A DNA stretch of 64,000 nucleotides from Gambelia wislizenii (GCA_030847615.1 JAUMIR010000012.1:978501-1042500), one strand, 5' to 3'; numbered from the stretch's first letter, positions 1-55,239 are shown. Notes: a model not told the origin generated them from the sequence alone. A program made the numbers and translations.

Positions 1-936
1 GATCACTGAGAGCTAGATCCCCACAAGGGTCTTCTATCTCCCTCTCCAGTGGTCCAGCATAAGGGATCTGTGTTCTTTGTGAACACCCTCCAGGGGGATA
101 TTGCCGTACCTATTCTGTTAACGGGTGCCAAATGAATTCATAGCAAAGGACCCTCTTGACTTGGATGTCAGGTTATTACATCTGTTGAGGTGTTTGGACC
201 AATTTCTAACCTGAATCAAAGGGACACTCCAGGGGATGAGGAGGAGAAGAGAGTACACAGCTGTGTTCATTTTCTGAGTGTGCTTTTTGGGGTGGGAAGG
301 CAACACTGCAACTTGTCAAAAACTCCAGCAATGCTTCTGTGCATGCGCTCTGGCGCAAGGGGACCAAGAGCACAGCTCAGCTTGGCAGGCAAGTTTGAAG
401 CTGCTAGAGCGTCTCCCCTTGTAGAAACCATTCAAGCCAAAAATGGATATTAATGTGCCTTTGACCTGGATGATTATCTTTGTTCGTTTTTGGTCCTTTA
501 AATAAAACTGGGCATCTTGTACGAGGTTGTCATTGTAGTCATCGTTGCTAATGTTAGCTTTCCGTTTCTGAACTGGGTGTGTACCCCGGTGGTTTTGAGG
601 TTTGCCTTCAGGGCTGGCTGCTCTGAGAAAGAAGCTCTCAGGTGTGAATCTCGTAGCTGTTGTTGGGCTAAAGTTGTCTGACTTGTAAAGGCAGCATTCT
701 TCTTTGTGTGAGGTTTGCTTGTTGTGAGGCACTCCTTGGAGAGGCAAAACAGGACCACTGTGCTTTCATAGTGCCAAACCGAACGCCAACAAAATCCCAC
801 ACTTGCTAAGCTTAAGCAAGTGACCTAAGCTTGCCTGGTATGACTTGGCTGTAAGCAGAGTGTCCTTTCAATGTCTTAATGCAAAGTTTTGGGGTTTTTT
901 GTGTGTGTGTAACCTGTGCCTCTTCAGATGCTGGTG
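1..936. other. Intergenic, nothing recognised
   Basis: No repeat family or conserved coding pattern is evident. A 143-codon open frame on the minus strand (316-747) has no recognisable domain, no splice partner and low-complexity composition, and I do not call it a gene. Confidence 0.5.
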
Positions 937-1108
937 AACACACTCCCTCGGAGCGTGGTGGGGTCTCCTTCCTTGGAGGTCTTTAAACAGAGGCTGGATG
1001 GCCATCTGTCAGGGATGCTTTGATCGGGATTTCCTGCGTGGCAGAATGGGGTTGGACTGGATGGCCCTCGTGGTCTCTTCCAACTCTGCAATTCTATGAT
1101 TCTATGAT
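937..1108 (+). mobile_element. CR1 LINE 3' end
   Basis: A plus-oriented CR1 3' terminus. It encodes the tail of ORF2 (RSVVGSPSLEVFKQRLDGHL), then the noncoding end finishing in repeated ATTCTATG octamers, the diagnostic CR1 3' end. It is about 98% identical by eye to the inverted copy at 59633. Confidence 0.9.
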
Positions 1109-1311
1109 ACTGCTATCATCCACAGCACTGGCTGGGCTGATGGGAACTGGAATTCGATATCTGGAAGGTCACAGTTTGGGGCATCACAATTCAGGAAGGA
1201 TAGTGACAACTTGGAAGGTGTTTAGGGGAGGGCAACCAAGATGGAAACTAAGCCTTATGAAGAATGACTTATGGAGCTCGTTACGTTTAGCTTGGAGAAG
1301 ATGGTGATATG

Positions 1312-1527
1312 GTTGTGGTTGTTGTTGTGTACCTTCAAGTCGCTTCCAACTTATGGTGCTCCTAAGACAAACATATCACTGGGTTTTCTTGGCCAGATTT
1401 GTTCATAGGGGGTTTTCCTTTGCTTTCCTCTGAGGCTGAGAGAGTGGGACTTGCCCAAGGCCACCCAGTGGGTTTCCATGGCCGAGCAAAGGGGATTCGA
1501 TCCCTGGTCTCCCGCGTCGTAGTGGGA
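1312..1527 (-). mobile_element. Sauria SINE
   Basis: A reverse-oriented tRNA-derived SINE. It starts with the GTTGTTGTTGTG tail complement, then the conserved block GAGGCTGAGAGAGTGGGACT and CCACCCAGTGGGTTTCCATG, and GATTCGATCCCTGGTCTCCC from the tRNA B-box region. The A-box end is degraded. Confidence 0.85.
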
Positions 1528-2270
1528 AACAACAGAGGAGGGGGGATTTAGTCCCAGGGCTCAATGTTCCCCACCTGTGCTGTACTGGAGGGACCTGTGG
1601 CCCAACGCAGGGCGGCTCCTCCTATGTGGGTCTGGAACCTGGCTGCTTGCCCTGTGCAATTCGGCTCACCCACAGGTGCCTGGGGTCTCCTAGAAGTCTC
1701 CTGCTTTCACACTGACGTGTCTTCTGGCTGCCTTACGCAGCAGGAACCGAGAGGGAAGGGCTGACTCAGTGGCATTTCAGCTGCACATCCTGGAAACTTC
1801 TCCAACCTTTGGCCAAGGCCTGGCTGCCCTGTGGTTAAACGGGTTTGGCGACACACCACGTGGGCCCTGCCAGGGTGCCTTGGGAGGGAGGGAGCCTTTC
1901 CGAATGGCAACGCCCCCCTGGCAGGGCCACTTCCTTCAAAGGCGTCTGCAGGCAGCTGACCTCCTCCTCCTCCTCCTCCGCCAGCGCCACGTGAGTCAGC
2001 AGGATCTTGGCTACTCTTTTCTAATCCACTCTCCCTTCATGAAATAATGCTGCAATTCCTCACATGACGTTGGTGCTTCCCTGGCTGGAGTTGCTCACAA
2101 GTCCTATTTCACAAGATTGGGAAGGGGGCGTGGGATGGATGCCCTTTGCATCCTGGCCACTCCTTTAGGGTGGGAACTGTTTGGCTCTTCCGCTGTGGTG
2201 GGACTGCAAGCCCCAGCAGCCCCTTGGCCGGCACAGCTAATAGCGAGGTACGCCAAGAGCTTCCGTATAG

Positions 2271-2340
2271 AATCATAGCCTTGGAAGGAGCCCGATGGGG
2301 CACCGGGTCCAACCCCCTGCTCAGTGCAAGATCTCCAGCA
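2271..2340 (-). mobile_element. CR1 LINE fragment
   Basis: A short inverted CR1 3' end with AGAATCATAGCCTTGGAAGG, then the CCAACCCCCTGCTCAGTGCA stretch seen in the fuller copy at 2821. Confidence 0.7.
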
Positions 2341-2441
2341 AAATAAAACGGACACAGCTAAGCATAAAGTTCACCTTCTACAAAAGTTAAAAATAAAGGT
2401 CAGTATTCTACACCAGCTACTTAGTTAAGTTAGTTAATATA

Positions 2442-2607
2442 CAGCAGGCCCTCCTTATCCACAGATTTATCCATGTATTCAAGTAACCACGATTTGAACA
2501 TATATATATATATATATATACAGTATAATGGGACTTGAGCAGTCACGGATTTGGGAACCCACGGGGGATCCTGGAACCAAACCCCATCAGATACCAAGGG
2601 CCCACTG
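2442..2607 (+). mobile_element. Tigger-like MITE, deleted copy
   Basis: Begins CAGCAGGCCCTCCTTATCCA after a TA and ends GATACCAAGGGCCCACTGG. It includes TATAATGGGACTTGAG and GATCCTGGAACCAAACCCC, blocks shared with the elements at 3542-4011. The middle is replaced by an AT microsatellite at 2500-2520. Confidence 0.75.
2500..2520. repeat. (AT)n microsatellite
   Basis: A pure alternating AT run of 21 bases inside a MITE. Confidence 0.9.
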
Positions 2608-2820
2608 GACTTAACTAAGTGACCTCTCTCGGCCCGACTCCCCAAACCTGGCGGAAACGTCCTTCCCCGTGCTCTGATGGCCGGCAGGACGGGCCTCCTC
2701 TTCCTCCCTCTGCAGCTGATGCCCGGTCAAGTAGGCTGAGGGAGGTGGGATACGATTGTGGCAATCATGTCCCAATTGTGACTCATTAACAATCATGAAA
2801 ACAGAACAGTTACCGAGATA

Positions 2821-3320
2821 GAGTCATAGAATCTTAAGAGTTGTAAGGGGTCCCCCAAAGGCCATCAAGTCCACCCCTCTGCTCAGTGCAAGACCTCCAG
2901 CCTCTCCAGGTCCCAGGCTGTTTCAGAGAAGGAGACCCCACCAAGCACTGGGGTCAATTGCTTCAAACTGTTAGACCTAATTCTACCCTCTGGGGCAGCA
3001 GAGAACAAACCTTCCCCCTCCTCTCTGGGGCAGTCCTTGAGGTATTTCAAGAGGGCCATCATGACACCCCTCAAGTCTCCTCTTCACCCAGCTGGATTGC
3101 CTTTCTCTGAACCCACTCCAACTGGTCTCTACCCTTCTTAAAATGAGGCATCCAGAACTGAACACAGGACTCTGGATGAGGCCTGGCCAGCACAGAATAT
3201 AGTTGAACTACAACTTCCCTCAACTTGGAAACAATGCTTCTTTTAAAGCAGGCTAAGACAGCATTTGTCTTCTTTGCTGCGGCACCACACTGCTGGCTCA
3301 TAGACATCAGGAGGGTGATG
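2821..3320 (-). mobile_element. CR1 LINE, longer 3' portion
   Basis: A reverse-oriented CR1 copy. It contains the ATAGAATC terminus, the CTCTGGGGCAGCAGAGAACA block, and further upstream CATCCAGAACTGAACACAGG, typical of the CR1 reverse-transcriptase C-terminus. Frames are broken. Confidence 0.8.
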
Positions 3321-3541
3321 CAATTCTTACCCCAAATTTACCCCTGCTAAAAATTGACAACAGCTACGCAATATGGTAACCATTAAATACAGAGACTGGG
3401 GTCCTCTTGGGTAATCTCTACCAGCATAACGCCCTGTTCAGTCAGCATAAGGCATTTTGGGGAGTGGGCTGCTTCCATCACCAGAGAAAACCTTCCTGCT
3501 GGTTCCTGAGCAACTGAGGCATGAATCCTCGACAGAGAGTA

Positions 3542-4011
3542 CAGTTGTCCCTCCATATTTGCTGGGGTTTGGTTCCAGGACCCCCCCCCCCCCGTGAATA
3601 CCCAAATCCATGAATACTCAAGTCCCATTCTATGCAATGGCAAAGCAAAATGGTGTCCCTTATATAAGGTGGCAAAATCAAGGTTTGCTTTTTGGATTGT
3701 TATTTTTTAAAGAATACAGTTGTCCCTCCACATTCACGGATTTGACATTCACGGATTTGAGTATTCACGGCTTGAAAAATATTCTTAAAAAAATAACAAT
3801 CCTAATAGCAAACCTTGATTTTGCCATCTTATATAAGGGACACCATTTTGCTCTGCCATTGCATATAATGGGACTTCAGTATTCACCAATTTGGGTATTC
3901 ACGGGGGGTCCTGGAACCAAACCCCAGCGAATGTGAAGGGACAACTGTATTTTCAAGCCGTGAATACTTAAATCTGTGAATGCTAAATCTGTGAATGTGG
4001 AGGGATAACTG
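3542..4011 (-). mobile_element. Tigger-like MITE, outer copy split by a second copy
   Basis: The outer element begins CAGTTGTCCCTCCATATTTG at 3542 and ends GTGGAGGGATAACTG at 4011, flanked by TA on both sides (3540-3541 and 4012-4013). It is interrupted at 3717-3947 by an inverted relative. Joining the flanks restores the element's internal order. Confidence 0.85.
3717..3947 (+). mobile_element. Tigger-like MITE, inner complete copy
   Basis: A 231-bp element with inverted ends, CAGTTGTCCCTCCACATTCA at the left and GAATGTGAAGGGACAACTG at the right. It is flanked by TA (3715-3716 and 3948-3949), the target duplication expected of Tc1/mariner-pogo elements. It sits inside an opposite-orientation relative. 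Confidence 0.88.
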
Positions 4012-4446
4012 TACCTGTGGCCACTTTAGACCTCCTGCTATGCCATGGCTGACAGAAGGCAACAGAACCACAGGCAGAAAACTCATCTGTTTTATCCACG
4101 TTTATCTATTAATTTCTAAAGCACATTTCTGGCTACAAGAAGAGCAGAGGCTGCTAAAGCAGTCTCAGATAATCAGCAGTAGGCTGTTTTCACTTACTTG
4201 CTTTTTCTGCTGAAACACACCCTGAAGAGAAGTCCTGAAGGTGCCAGGTGGATTATTCAGTGGCCACACTGGCTACCACCATGGTAGCTGCAGTCAAACA
4301 CATCCAGATGGCTAAGTTAAACCTGGCCAAAATTCCTGATCTGTATATAAGGAGGTTGCATACATCGTGATGATAACACCATTATTCAGCGTAAAGCTTA
4401 GCGGTAACTTGAAGAATGAGGATGATTTCTCCAAAGAAAACAAGTT

Positions 4447-4452
4447 TTTATT
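4447..4452 (-). promoter_or_regulatory. Distal polyadenylation signal AATAAA
   Basis: AATAAA on the minus strand, 1.1 kb past the ABCC1 stop and followed by an A-rich stretch. It is the last canonical signal before repeat-dominated intergenic DNA. Confidence 0.55.
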
Positions 4453-4553
4453 GAAAGCTCGCTCCGTGAGTCTTACAAAAATACCAAAGTAAATTTTGGT
4501 CTATTTAACTTTAGAGAATTGTATTTACAACAAAATAAAATAAAATAAATAAC

Positions 4554-4559
4554 TTTATT
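4554..4559 (-). promoter_or_regulatory. Proximal polyadenylation signal AATAAA
   Basis: A second AATAAA on the minus strand about 100 bases before the distal one, next to an AT-rich stretch. It may give a slightly shorter 3' UTR. Confidence 0.4.
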
Positions 4560-5549
4560 CTAAAGAAAAGACACGTGTCCTAGTTGTTTTTTTAAAAAAA
4601 GGTCAGCAACATAATTCCAAACCAACATTTCCAGCCTCCTGAGTGAGGATTTTGATCCACTTATATTTGATTTTCCTTCATCAAAACGAGACCTTGGAGA
4701 ACAGAAGAAGTGTGTTGCAGTTCTCTCCCAAAATGAGAAACAAAATGCAGGAGGAGAGGAAAAAAGACCTCAGGAGGTGGAAACAATTAGGCAAAAGTAG
4801 AAACCATTTTGCTTTTGGGAACAACGAAAGCATTTTGCCTTTGACTGGGTGTTGGTATCTTTGGCCTTTATTCTTTCACCCACACTGTCAGCTAAAGCGG
4901 TTTAAAGGTAATTTTAGCAACCTGATGAAACAAACCACCCCAGCCACCATTCTGTGGCCAGAAATCCGTGCCTCTTGCCTCCTTCTCTTTGCTCTTCCTT
5001 TTGTTGCCGCTCTTGGCCAAAGACAACAGCTGTATCTTGGACGCGGAGTTGCACAGTGACCCCAAAGAAGGGGGGGGATTCCCTCTTGCTCCAGTTCTGC
5101 TCCTTGGACCACATCGCTCCTCCTCTCTGGCTGTGACACTGAGGCTCCTAAAGGCCTGGATTTTCAAAGGGATATTAGACATCTTAAGCCTTTCCCCCCC
5201 TCATGAGATGCAAAATATAGTTTGGTCTTGCTGCTTGCATGACTCTGGAGCCCTAGATAAAATCTAAAATGTTTAGACTTTGGCTGGGGGAAAAACAACA
5301 GCACACCACCAACTCCATCACTACCTTATGTTTGCAAATCAATCCTTAAACAGATGAGGGGAGAGGGTGGGCGGGCAGGTGTGGCTTCTTCATCATGTTG
5401 CAAAATCTACTTGGTGAGTGGAATTATTTGGCTTGAATCCCCACGCCAAGGGCGGGCGTTTTGGGAGAGGCTGATGTTCTCCATGGCTTGGTTGGCCAGT
5501 CCGGTTCCTGTGCTTTGCCCCACCGCGAGAGTCCGCGTCAGGCCCAACA

Positions 5550-48945
<43,396 letters not shown>

Positions 48946-48946
48946 T

Positions 48947-48974
<28 letters not shown>
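48947..48974. repeat. (CA)14 microsatellite
   Basis: A pure CA run, 146 bases upstream of exon 2. Confidence 0.9.
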
Positions 48975-48977
<3 letters not shown>

Positions 48978-50802
48978 CCTAGAGAGTGTTTTGGAGGATT
49001 GTGGAGCAAAAATCAATTGCAATTTCTGTGTGGGGGGGACATGTGCCCAATGTGCCACACTTTGCCCACCTCTGGTTTACAGGCTGGCCTTCAGAGTTTT
49101 GATCTGCATTCCAACTGATTCAGGTCCGTTAAGCAGTATTCAAAGCCACAGCTGTGATAGTCTGGAAGACTATGCAAAGGGAACTTGCAGTACCTTTGAG
49201 ACTAGTGGAGAGAATTAAGTTTGTAGCATCAGCTTTTGTAGACTGCTCTGCTTCATCAGGTGCACAATGGCAGAGGGCTGGCCTTGCATCCAACGAAGGA
49301 AACCCACTCTGCCAAACCTCTTTTACTCAGCCTCAAGGGTGTTGTAACAGGATCCCTTTGCATTCAGGTTCATAAGGTAACTCACTCTTTTCTGCTTTAA
49401 AAGAGTCTGTCTGTGAATTGCTCTTCTAAACAAACCCAGCAAATGACAGCCTTCCAATTCTACACAGGGGATCCTTCCACAGTTCCTCCCTTTTGAATGG
49501 CAAAAGTGCTCTCCCCTCAGTCAGTTACCCCAAGGAGGGTGAGAGGAATTTTACAGCTCTGGCTTCATTTTGGTAGGTGAGGGTCAGCCTGTGTGCTTTC
49601 TAGGTGGCACCCGCTGGGTTTTTGGCACTTGATTTGACACGGCCTCTACATCTGATTACTTCACAGCCATACCAGAAATGCCCTAATGAGATTAGCTCAG
49701 CTCTCCTGGTCGCCTTTCCAAAACCCTATGAGAGAGATTAACTGCTATTTTTAATTATGAGTGGAGAGGGGGGTAAAGGGAACAATGCTAATTTTAATGG
49801 CAAAACAAAAGATTAAAAAGCTCCCGCCAATTTGGGAGCAAGCCAAATGAAACAGAAGGAAAGGTGATGAGAGCACAGAGAGAGAAAGAATGAACCTTTC
49901 TTCTAACCAGACCAAGCAGGTGCAAGGCTTATAAAAATAACTATCAAAATGTAATAATCCTACATCTCAGGCATACACCCTTTTCTCATCAAAGTACCAC
50001 TTGAGGATTCTAAACAGGTGCATTAATTCTTCCCAAATTTTTAAAAATTAGGTCCTGTGCTTTACATATACAGTATTTGCATTGCAAATTGTCTCCTGCT
50101 CTGCGTGTGGTATTTAGGGTCCCATGACATTGGTCAGAGGCAGGACTACCACTGTTAGGAGCAGGCAGGGCTCCGGGGCTCTTCCTTCATCCACATCTTC
50201 TGCTCAGCAGTTTCTTGTCGCTGCAGCCCACCTACCTTCCAGTCTCTATTTTGGAGGATCCTCAGTTTTGGGGAACTGAACAAGGGACGGACTTGCAATG
50301 GAAAACAACTGTTCATTTACACGTGCTGATTCTGCAAAAACACACAGTTTTCTTTTTTAAATCCTAAACAACTCAATTATACATTGAGCAAGAGCTACTG
50401 TCAGGCGTTTACAGCAAGGGGAGATGGGACTCTCCTCAGAAAGCAAGGCTGCTTCCACGACCTTTTGGGAGGCTCAGATAAATCAACAGCCTTGCAGTTT
50501 CCATACTCCACCCACTTCTCTTCTGGTTTAGCCAGAGAGTCACACTTTGGTCAAGAGCATAAAATATCTCTGAATTTTTTTATCAAGTTCACAAGGCACA
50601 ATGGGCACTGATACTACCCTCCAGGGGGTTTTCAGCTGATTACAAGCATATTTACAGTGAACACACGAGGAATGGGACAAAGAGTCCCCCTGCCAGTACC
50701 TCTTTTATGGTTAATACTGATTTGACTAATGTAATTGGACACCAACAGAATTTAAATACGAGAGCAGGTTATCTGACATAGGACTTAAATGACAAATTCT
50801 GC

Positions 50803-51040
50803 TGTTGTTGTGTGTCTTCAAGTCGCTTCTGACTTACAGGGACAGTAAGGTGAAGCTATTGTGGGGTTTCCTTGGCAAGATTTCTTCAGGAGCTATTTAC
50901 TCATTGCTTTCCTCTGAAGCTGAGAGAGTGTGACTTGCCCAAGCTCACCCAGTGAGTTTCAATGGCAGAGCAGAGGGGATTTGAACCCTGGTCTCCAGAG
51001 TTGTAGCCCAATGCTCAAAACACTGCACCACATTGGCTCC
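50803..51040 (-). mobile_element. Sauria SINE, full length with target duplication
   Basis: A reverse-oriented SINE from TGTTGTTGTGTGTCTTCAAG to CACTGCACCACATTGGCTCC. The 10-bp sequence ACAAATTCTG occurs on both sides (50792-50801 and 51041-51050) as a target-site duplication. The tRNA-like head, core and Bov-B-like tail are all present. Confidence 0.93.
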
Positions 51041-52080
51041 ACAAATTCTGTAAGTGAATAAAACATTCAGTGGAGCAAAATGTTTTTTTAAAAGGGGGGT
51101 TGACATTCTCTGTAATAATCTGAGACTAACTACAGCTTTTCAAAAAGCAATTTATCATATCCCATAGAATATCTATTTTCTCATTCCTGACTTGCATTAT
51201 GGGGCTCTTTTTTTTCATTTTGTTTTTGGCACAGGAAGGGGTCAGGAGTGACCTGAGGTTGCCGACGTGGCTCTCTTCTTTCAAGGGAATGGAGATTGCA
51301 GGGCTCTGAGTTCAGTTTGGGAATAGGGGGGTTCTTAATCTAAAAACGAAGGTTTCATTTATTATTATTTCCATCACATTTTGGCTCTGCTAAAAACCCT
51401 CATTCTTTTTAGAAATCCCAAGCTGCCCCCCAAAGACGAGGCTAATATGGACCAAGCCATATTAGCCTGGGCACATTTCCTCCAACGAGAGGCAAAGCAG
51501 GGAAACCGGACCTCCTTTGTTACAGAAAAGGAACAATCCTACCGCCCTGACCAGGGAATTATGTGAAGGTGGGGGACGCAAGCTTTGATGGAATGAGAAG
51601 AGGGAAGGTTTAAAAGGCCAGCAGAGATCGAATGCCAAACAGGGCTTTTGCACAAGGCAGGATTTTGAGTCTCAGAGGGAAAGTTCGGAGAAGGAAGTTA
51701 TTTGCATGACCTGAATCTGCCCCATACCTTGGCAGCTTGAGGAGACCCGGAGCCCAGGAATGGCAGGGAAGGGTCACACTGTCACCACTCTCCCCCTCCC
51801 TCCGTGTGACCCTGGGTGACCCCAGAGCAGCCTCACTTAACCTTTCTGGGGCTGAATATAGCAGAGAGGGCATCTCGACACCAGCCGATGCCAACAAGCT
51901 TGCTACCCAGAGGCTGGCAGGAAAATGCAGCAGCAGCAGCTGCTGTCTTTTCAGTTTGGGAGGCTCATTCAACATGCACAAGAGATATGACGCCCTTACT
52001 TTAAAATTAACCTACAGAAGAGAAAGAGGGACAGTAAACCTGCTGCTTCTTGCCTGCTTTCCTTCCCTGCCCTCAACTCT

Positions 52081-52320
52081 GAGCCAGGGTGGTGTAGCGG
52101 TTTGGGTGTTCAATTAGGGCACAGGGAGATCCAGGATTCAAATGTCCACTCGGCCATGGAAACCCACTGGGTGACCTTGCGCAAGTCACAATCTCTCAGC
52201 CTCAGAGGAAGGCAATGGTGGCCAACTCCCTGAGCAAATCTTACCAAGAAAACCCCGTGATAGGTTTGCCGTAGGGTCGCCTATGTAAGTCAGAAATGAC
52301 TGGAAGGCACACAACAACAA
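52081..52320 (+). mobile_element. Sauria SINE, full length
   Basis: Plus-oriented: GAGCCAGGGTGGTGTAGCGG (A-box region), CCATGGAAACCCACTGGGTG, CTCTCAGCCTCAGAGGAAGG, and the tail GGAAGGCACACAACAACAA. The B-box region (GGATTCAAATGTCC) is mutated. No clear target duplication. Confidence 0.92.
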
Positions 52321-52388
52321 ATGTTTCCACACCACACAGCTGCTATTAGTATCCTCAGAAACTTAACTTTTGTGCAGAAATCAAGCAG

Positions 52389-52741
52389 CAGTGTTGCCAC
52401 GAGACAGAGGGGCAAAATGAGGACCCTGCCCTCCCACCATAAGAGTTCTGCCGCTCACAATGATTTTTTTCCTCCAGTCCCCAAATTTCTAGCATTGCTG
52501 TCACTTAAAACTTCAGTTTTTAGGAATGCACTCCAGGTATCTGAAGGAAATGGTCTAGCAAAGCGATGTGGGGAAGGCAAACACAGCAAACCGAAGAGGA
52601 GTCCTAAGTGTGAACTGTTTTCAATGTCTCTCTTTCTGCAATGCTAGAAATTTGGGGACTGAAGGAAAATTTCAGGGGGGAACAGAGTTCATACGGGGGG
52701 ATATGCTCTCATTTTGCCCCCATCCCAGAGCTACGTCCCTG
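52389..52741. mobile_element. Long palindromic MITE, best copy
   Basis: The left arm has GAGGGGCAAAATGAGGACCC and CCCCAAATTTCTAGCATTGC; the right arm has GCAATGCTAGAAATTTGGGG and CTCATTTTGCCCCCATCCC. The arms are inverse over much of the 353 bp. No coding. Confidence 0.8.
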
Positions 52742-54490
52742 AGACCAACTCAACCCGATCTATTTTTACAGTACCTTTTGCTGTTCTGAGCCACTTGGGA
52801 TCAACCCAAGACTGGCCTCAAGTCCATTGTTACTCTTGACTACTAGTGAGGGCCCACTGAATCCACTAGATTTACCTTCCTTGTGTGTTGCCTCCCCTCC
52901 AACAATTGACTGAAATGTCTACTCTGGTTGGGACGAAACTATGGGATGCCTTAAAGACGCCTCTCTCCCAAGCCTGATGCATTACTGGGAGCAAAAGCAG
53001 GATGCAGTAGTGCATGGCTTTAAAAGGTCAACCAGAGAAGAATTCCTGGGTGTTCAGGTCGCCCCGGGGCAAGTCCAAAATTCTGTACACCCCAATGAGC
53101 CACATTCATCTGCTTACTACGTCTTCTTCACCCCAGATATTTGCTATAATAACTATAAGAAAAGATGGTAACACAGAAGGGATGCATTTTCAAAGAGGCA
53201 GCCTGCTTGAGGATAAAAAGGGAAGGGAAAAAGGAATGCTGTGGAATCCTTAAGACTAATTAATTTGAGAATAACCTTCTATAGGCTACAGCCTACTTCT
53301 TCAGAAGCAAAGGCCATGTGGAAATAAACTGGTTAAAAGAGTGACACCAGATGGTCAAGCATGAAATCATGGTAAGATATCCCAGTAGGATGTGCCATTT
53401 CACAGTAGGGTGGCCAACACCCACCTCTATCCCCAATCCTATAAATAATTATACAGTTATGGGGCAATTCAAGAGCCTTTTTTGCAGAGAAACAATCTCT
53501 CTTAAGTTATGACCCAAAACAATGATAATCTTCTCAGAGGCTTTTCGCCCCATTAAACCCCATCCGAAACCGCTTTGCTTGAACAGCACTAAACTTGGAA
53601 TTATTTTATTTTTATATCAATGTGGTAATATAGTTACAGGATGGCTCCAGGCTCAGGTCACACAAGCACAGAGAAAACAACTGCTATGCAGAGTTGTAAT
53701 AGTTGGCACACTGAAAGACTCTGTGATTGAACTGGTAGAAATAAAAATGAAAAGCAAGCAAGTTGCTGTGAAGTGGCCCAAAAGCATGGGCGGGGGCAGC
53801 AACAGCCAGTAAAAGACTTCAAACTGAAAGGGAGAACTTAGCAAAGCATAAAAGAGTTCACCACACCAGTGGATTTTTGCCAAATATTATTGGTTTCCCA
53901 CCCACAAATATCTGTAGCACTGTGACACAACAACAGATATTTCTGCAATTCTGATCATGTGGAAGAAAAGTATTGCCTTAGTAAGCTCCATTTTCTGCCT
54001 GTCATGCCTTTGGCACAGAGAAGTTACTGCCTGAGATCTGGCTTTTTATCTGTGTATTCTGCAGCTCCATTGGGAGCTTAAACAAACACTATTATCTGAT
54101 ATGACTCAGCCAGATCTACTTCTCGGAGGTTATTATGTCATGGTAAGCACAGCTCAGATATCTTGGAATCCAAGCAATCTTACCATTATCCATCCTTGAT
54201 ACCATAAAGTCCTGCAATTACAGATCTGAAAAAAAGTTTGCATAGTTCAGGAGCATAAGAGAATCTACTTGAGGAGAAGGAGGAAAACAGACAGCTGTGA
54301 GATCCAGTTTTGGAGAAAAGGCAGGGTATGGATACAGATAACAATAACGTTTTTACAATTTACTAAAATATATATCTAATTGTGAAAAGACATTTCTCAA
54401 GGCATTGTCTGAAGGCACTTGATGCAGTCACCATCTGAAGTAAAGGAGGTCTGGGTACGGTTTGCTTACCTATGTGGAGATCTGAACTTG

Positions 54491-54608
54491 GAAAAGTTAT
54501 CTTTTTGGAATACAACTCCCACATTCCTCCAGCCAGCCCAGCCGATGGAGATTTTGGGAGCTGTGGTCCAAAAAAAAAAAAAAAAAGGTAAATGTTTCCA
54601 AGCTCTGG
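54491..54608. mobile_element. Foldback MITE (CCAAGCTCTGG end)
   Basis: The arms GGAAAAGTTATCTTTTTGGA and ATACAACTCCCACATTCCTC are mirrored by TTTTGGGAGCTGTGGTCCAA, an A-run, and TTTCCAAGCTCTGG. Confidence 0.7.
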
Positions 54609-54965
54609 TAGAAATCACTTGGGAACAGACTCTATGCTAACTTGAGCTTCACAGAATGAAAACAACAACAGGATATGAATTGACAAGTCCCTGTATTTCT
54701 AAAAGGACTAAAAGAAACAATCCCTATATTTCAAAAAGGACTTAACTCATTATCTGCAATTTGGGAACTCATGGATGTACCAGTAATAATTTTGAGCTTT
54801 AATGGCTCTGAAAAGGAAGTGGAAGATTGTGTGGGATGCAGGAAAACCTCCAACAAACAGTCCTCCCTGTGAACCACTGAAATTGCTAAGGGTTGTGATT
54901 TATGGCTCCTGGAGACATCACTCCTCCAAGGGAGGGAAAAAGGAGAGAGAATGGGGGGGACTCAT

Positions 54966-55075
54966 AGGGCCCCCCAGATGTTGCTGGAGTGCAAACCCCA
55001 GCAACCCCTAGCCAGCAGAGCCAGTGGTGCTGGGAACTACAACACATTACCAACACGGAGGCTGCATAATTATCA
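54966..55075. mobile_element. Palindromic MITE, decayed
   Basis: CCCCCCAGATGTTGCTGGAG with GGTGCTGGGAACTACAACAC and a degraded right end resembles the element at 32649. Confidence 0.5.
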
Positions 55076-55239
55076 CCCTTCAATCTAGGGAAAGGAATAT
55101 GGAGGGCAGGAGGCATGAAAATTGGGCTATGCTAAGGAAGAAATTTCTTGTTTTAAGTATGAGAAAAGCACAGAGAAAGGTATTAACACTGGCATCAGGT
55201 CTGACAAACTTAGGAACCTCTGCTGATGTGTGTGTGTGT

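Larger units (their letters stand above)
4430..5549 (-). other. ABCC1: ABCC1 3' UTR (predicted)
   Basis: This stretch follows the stop codon on the minus strand and has no splice need or open frame of note. The end is placed ~20 bases past an AATAAA (plus-strand TTTATT at 4447-4452). A UTR of about 1.1 kb is inferred from sequence signals only; transcript data are absent. Confidence 0.6.

Noticed and set aside
316..747. 143-codon open frame on the minus strand downstream of ABCC1
   Set aside because: No recognisable domain, no splice context and no repeat-protein similarity; a frame of this length occurs by chance in this base composition.
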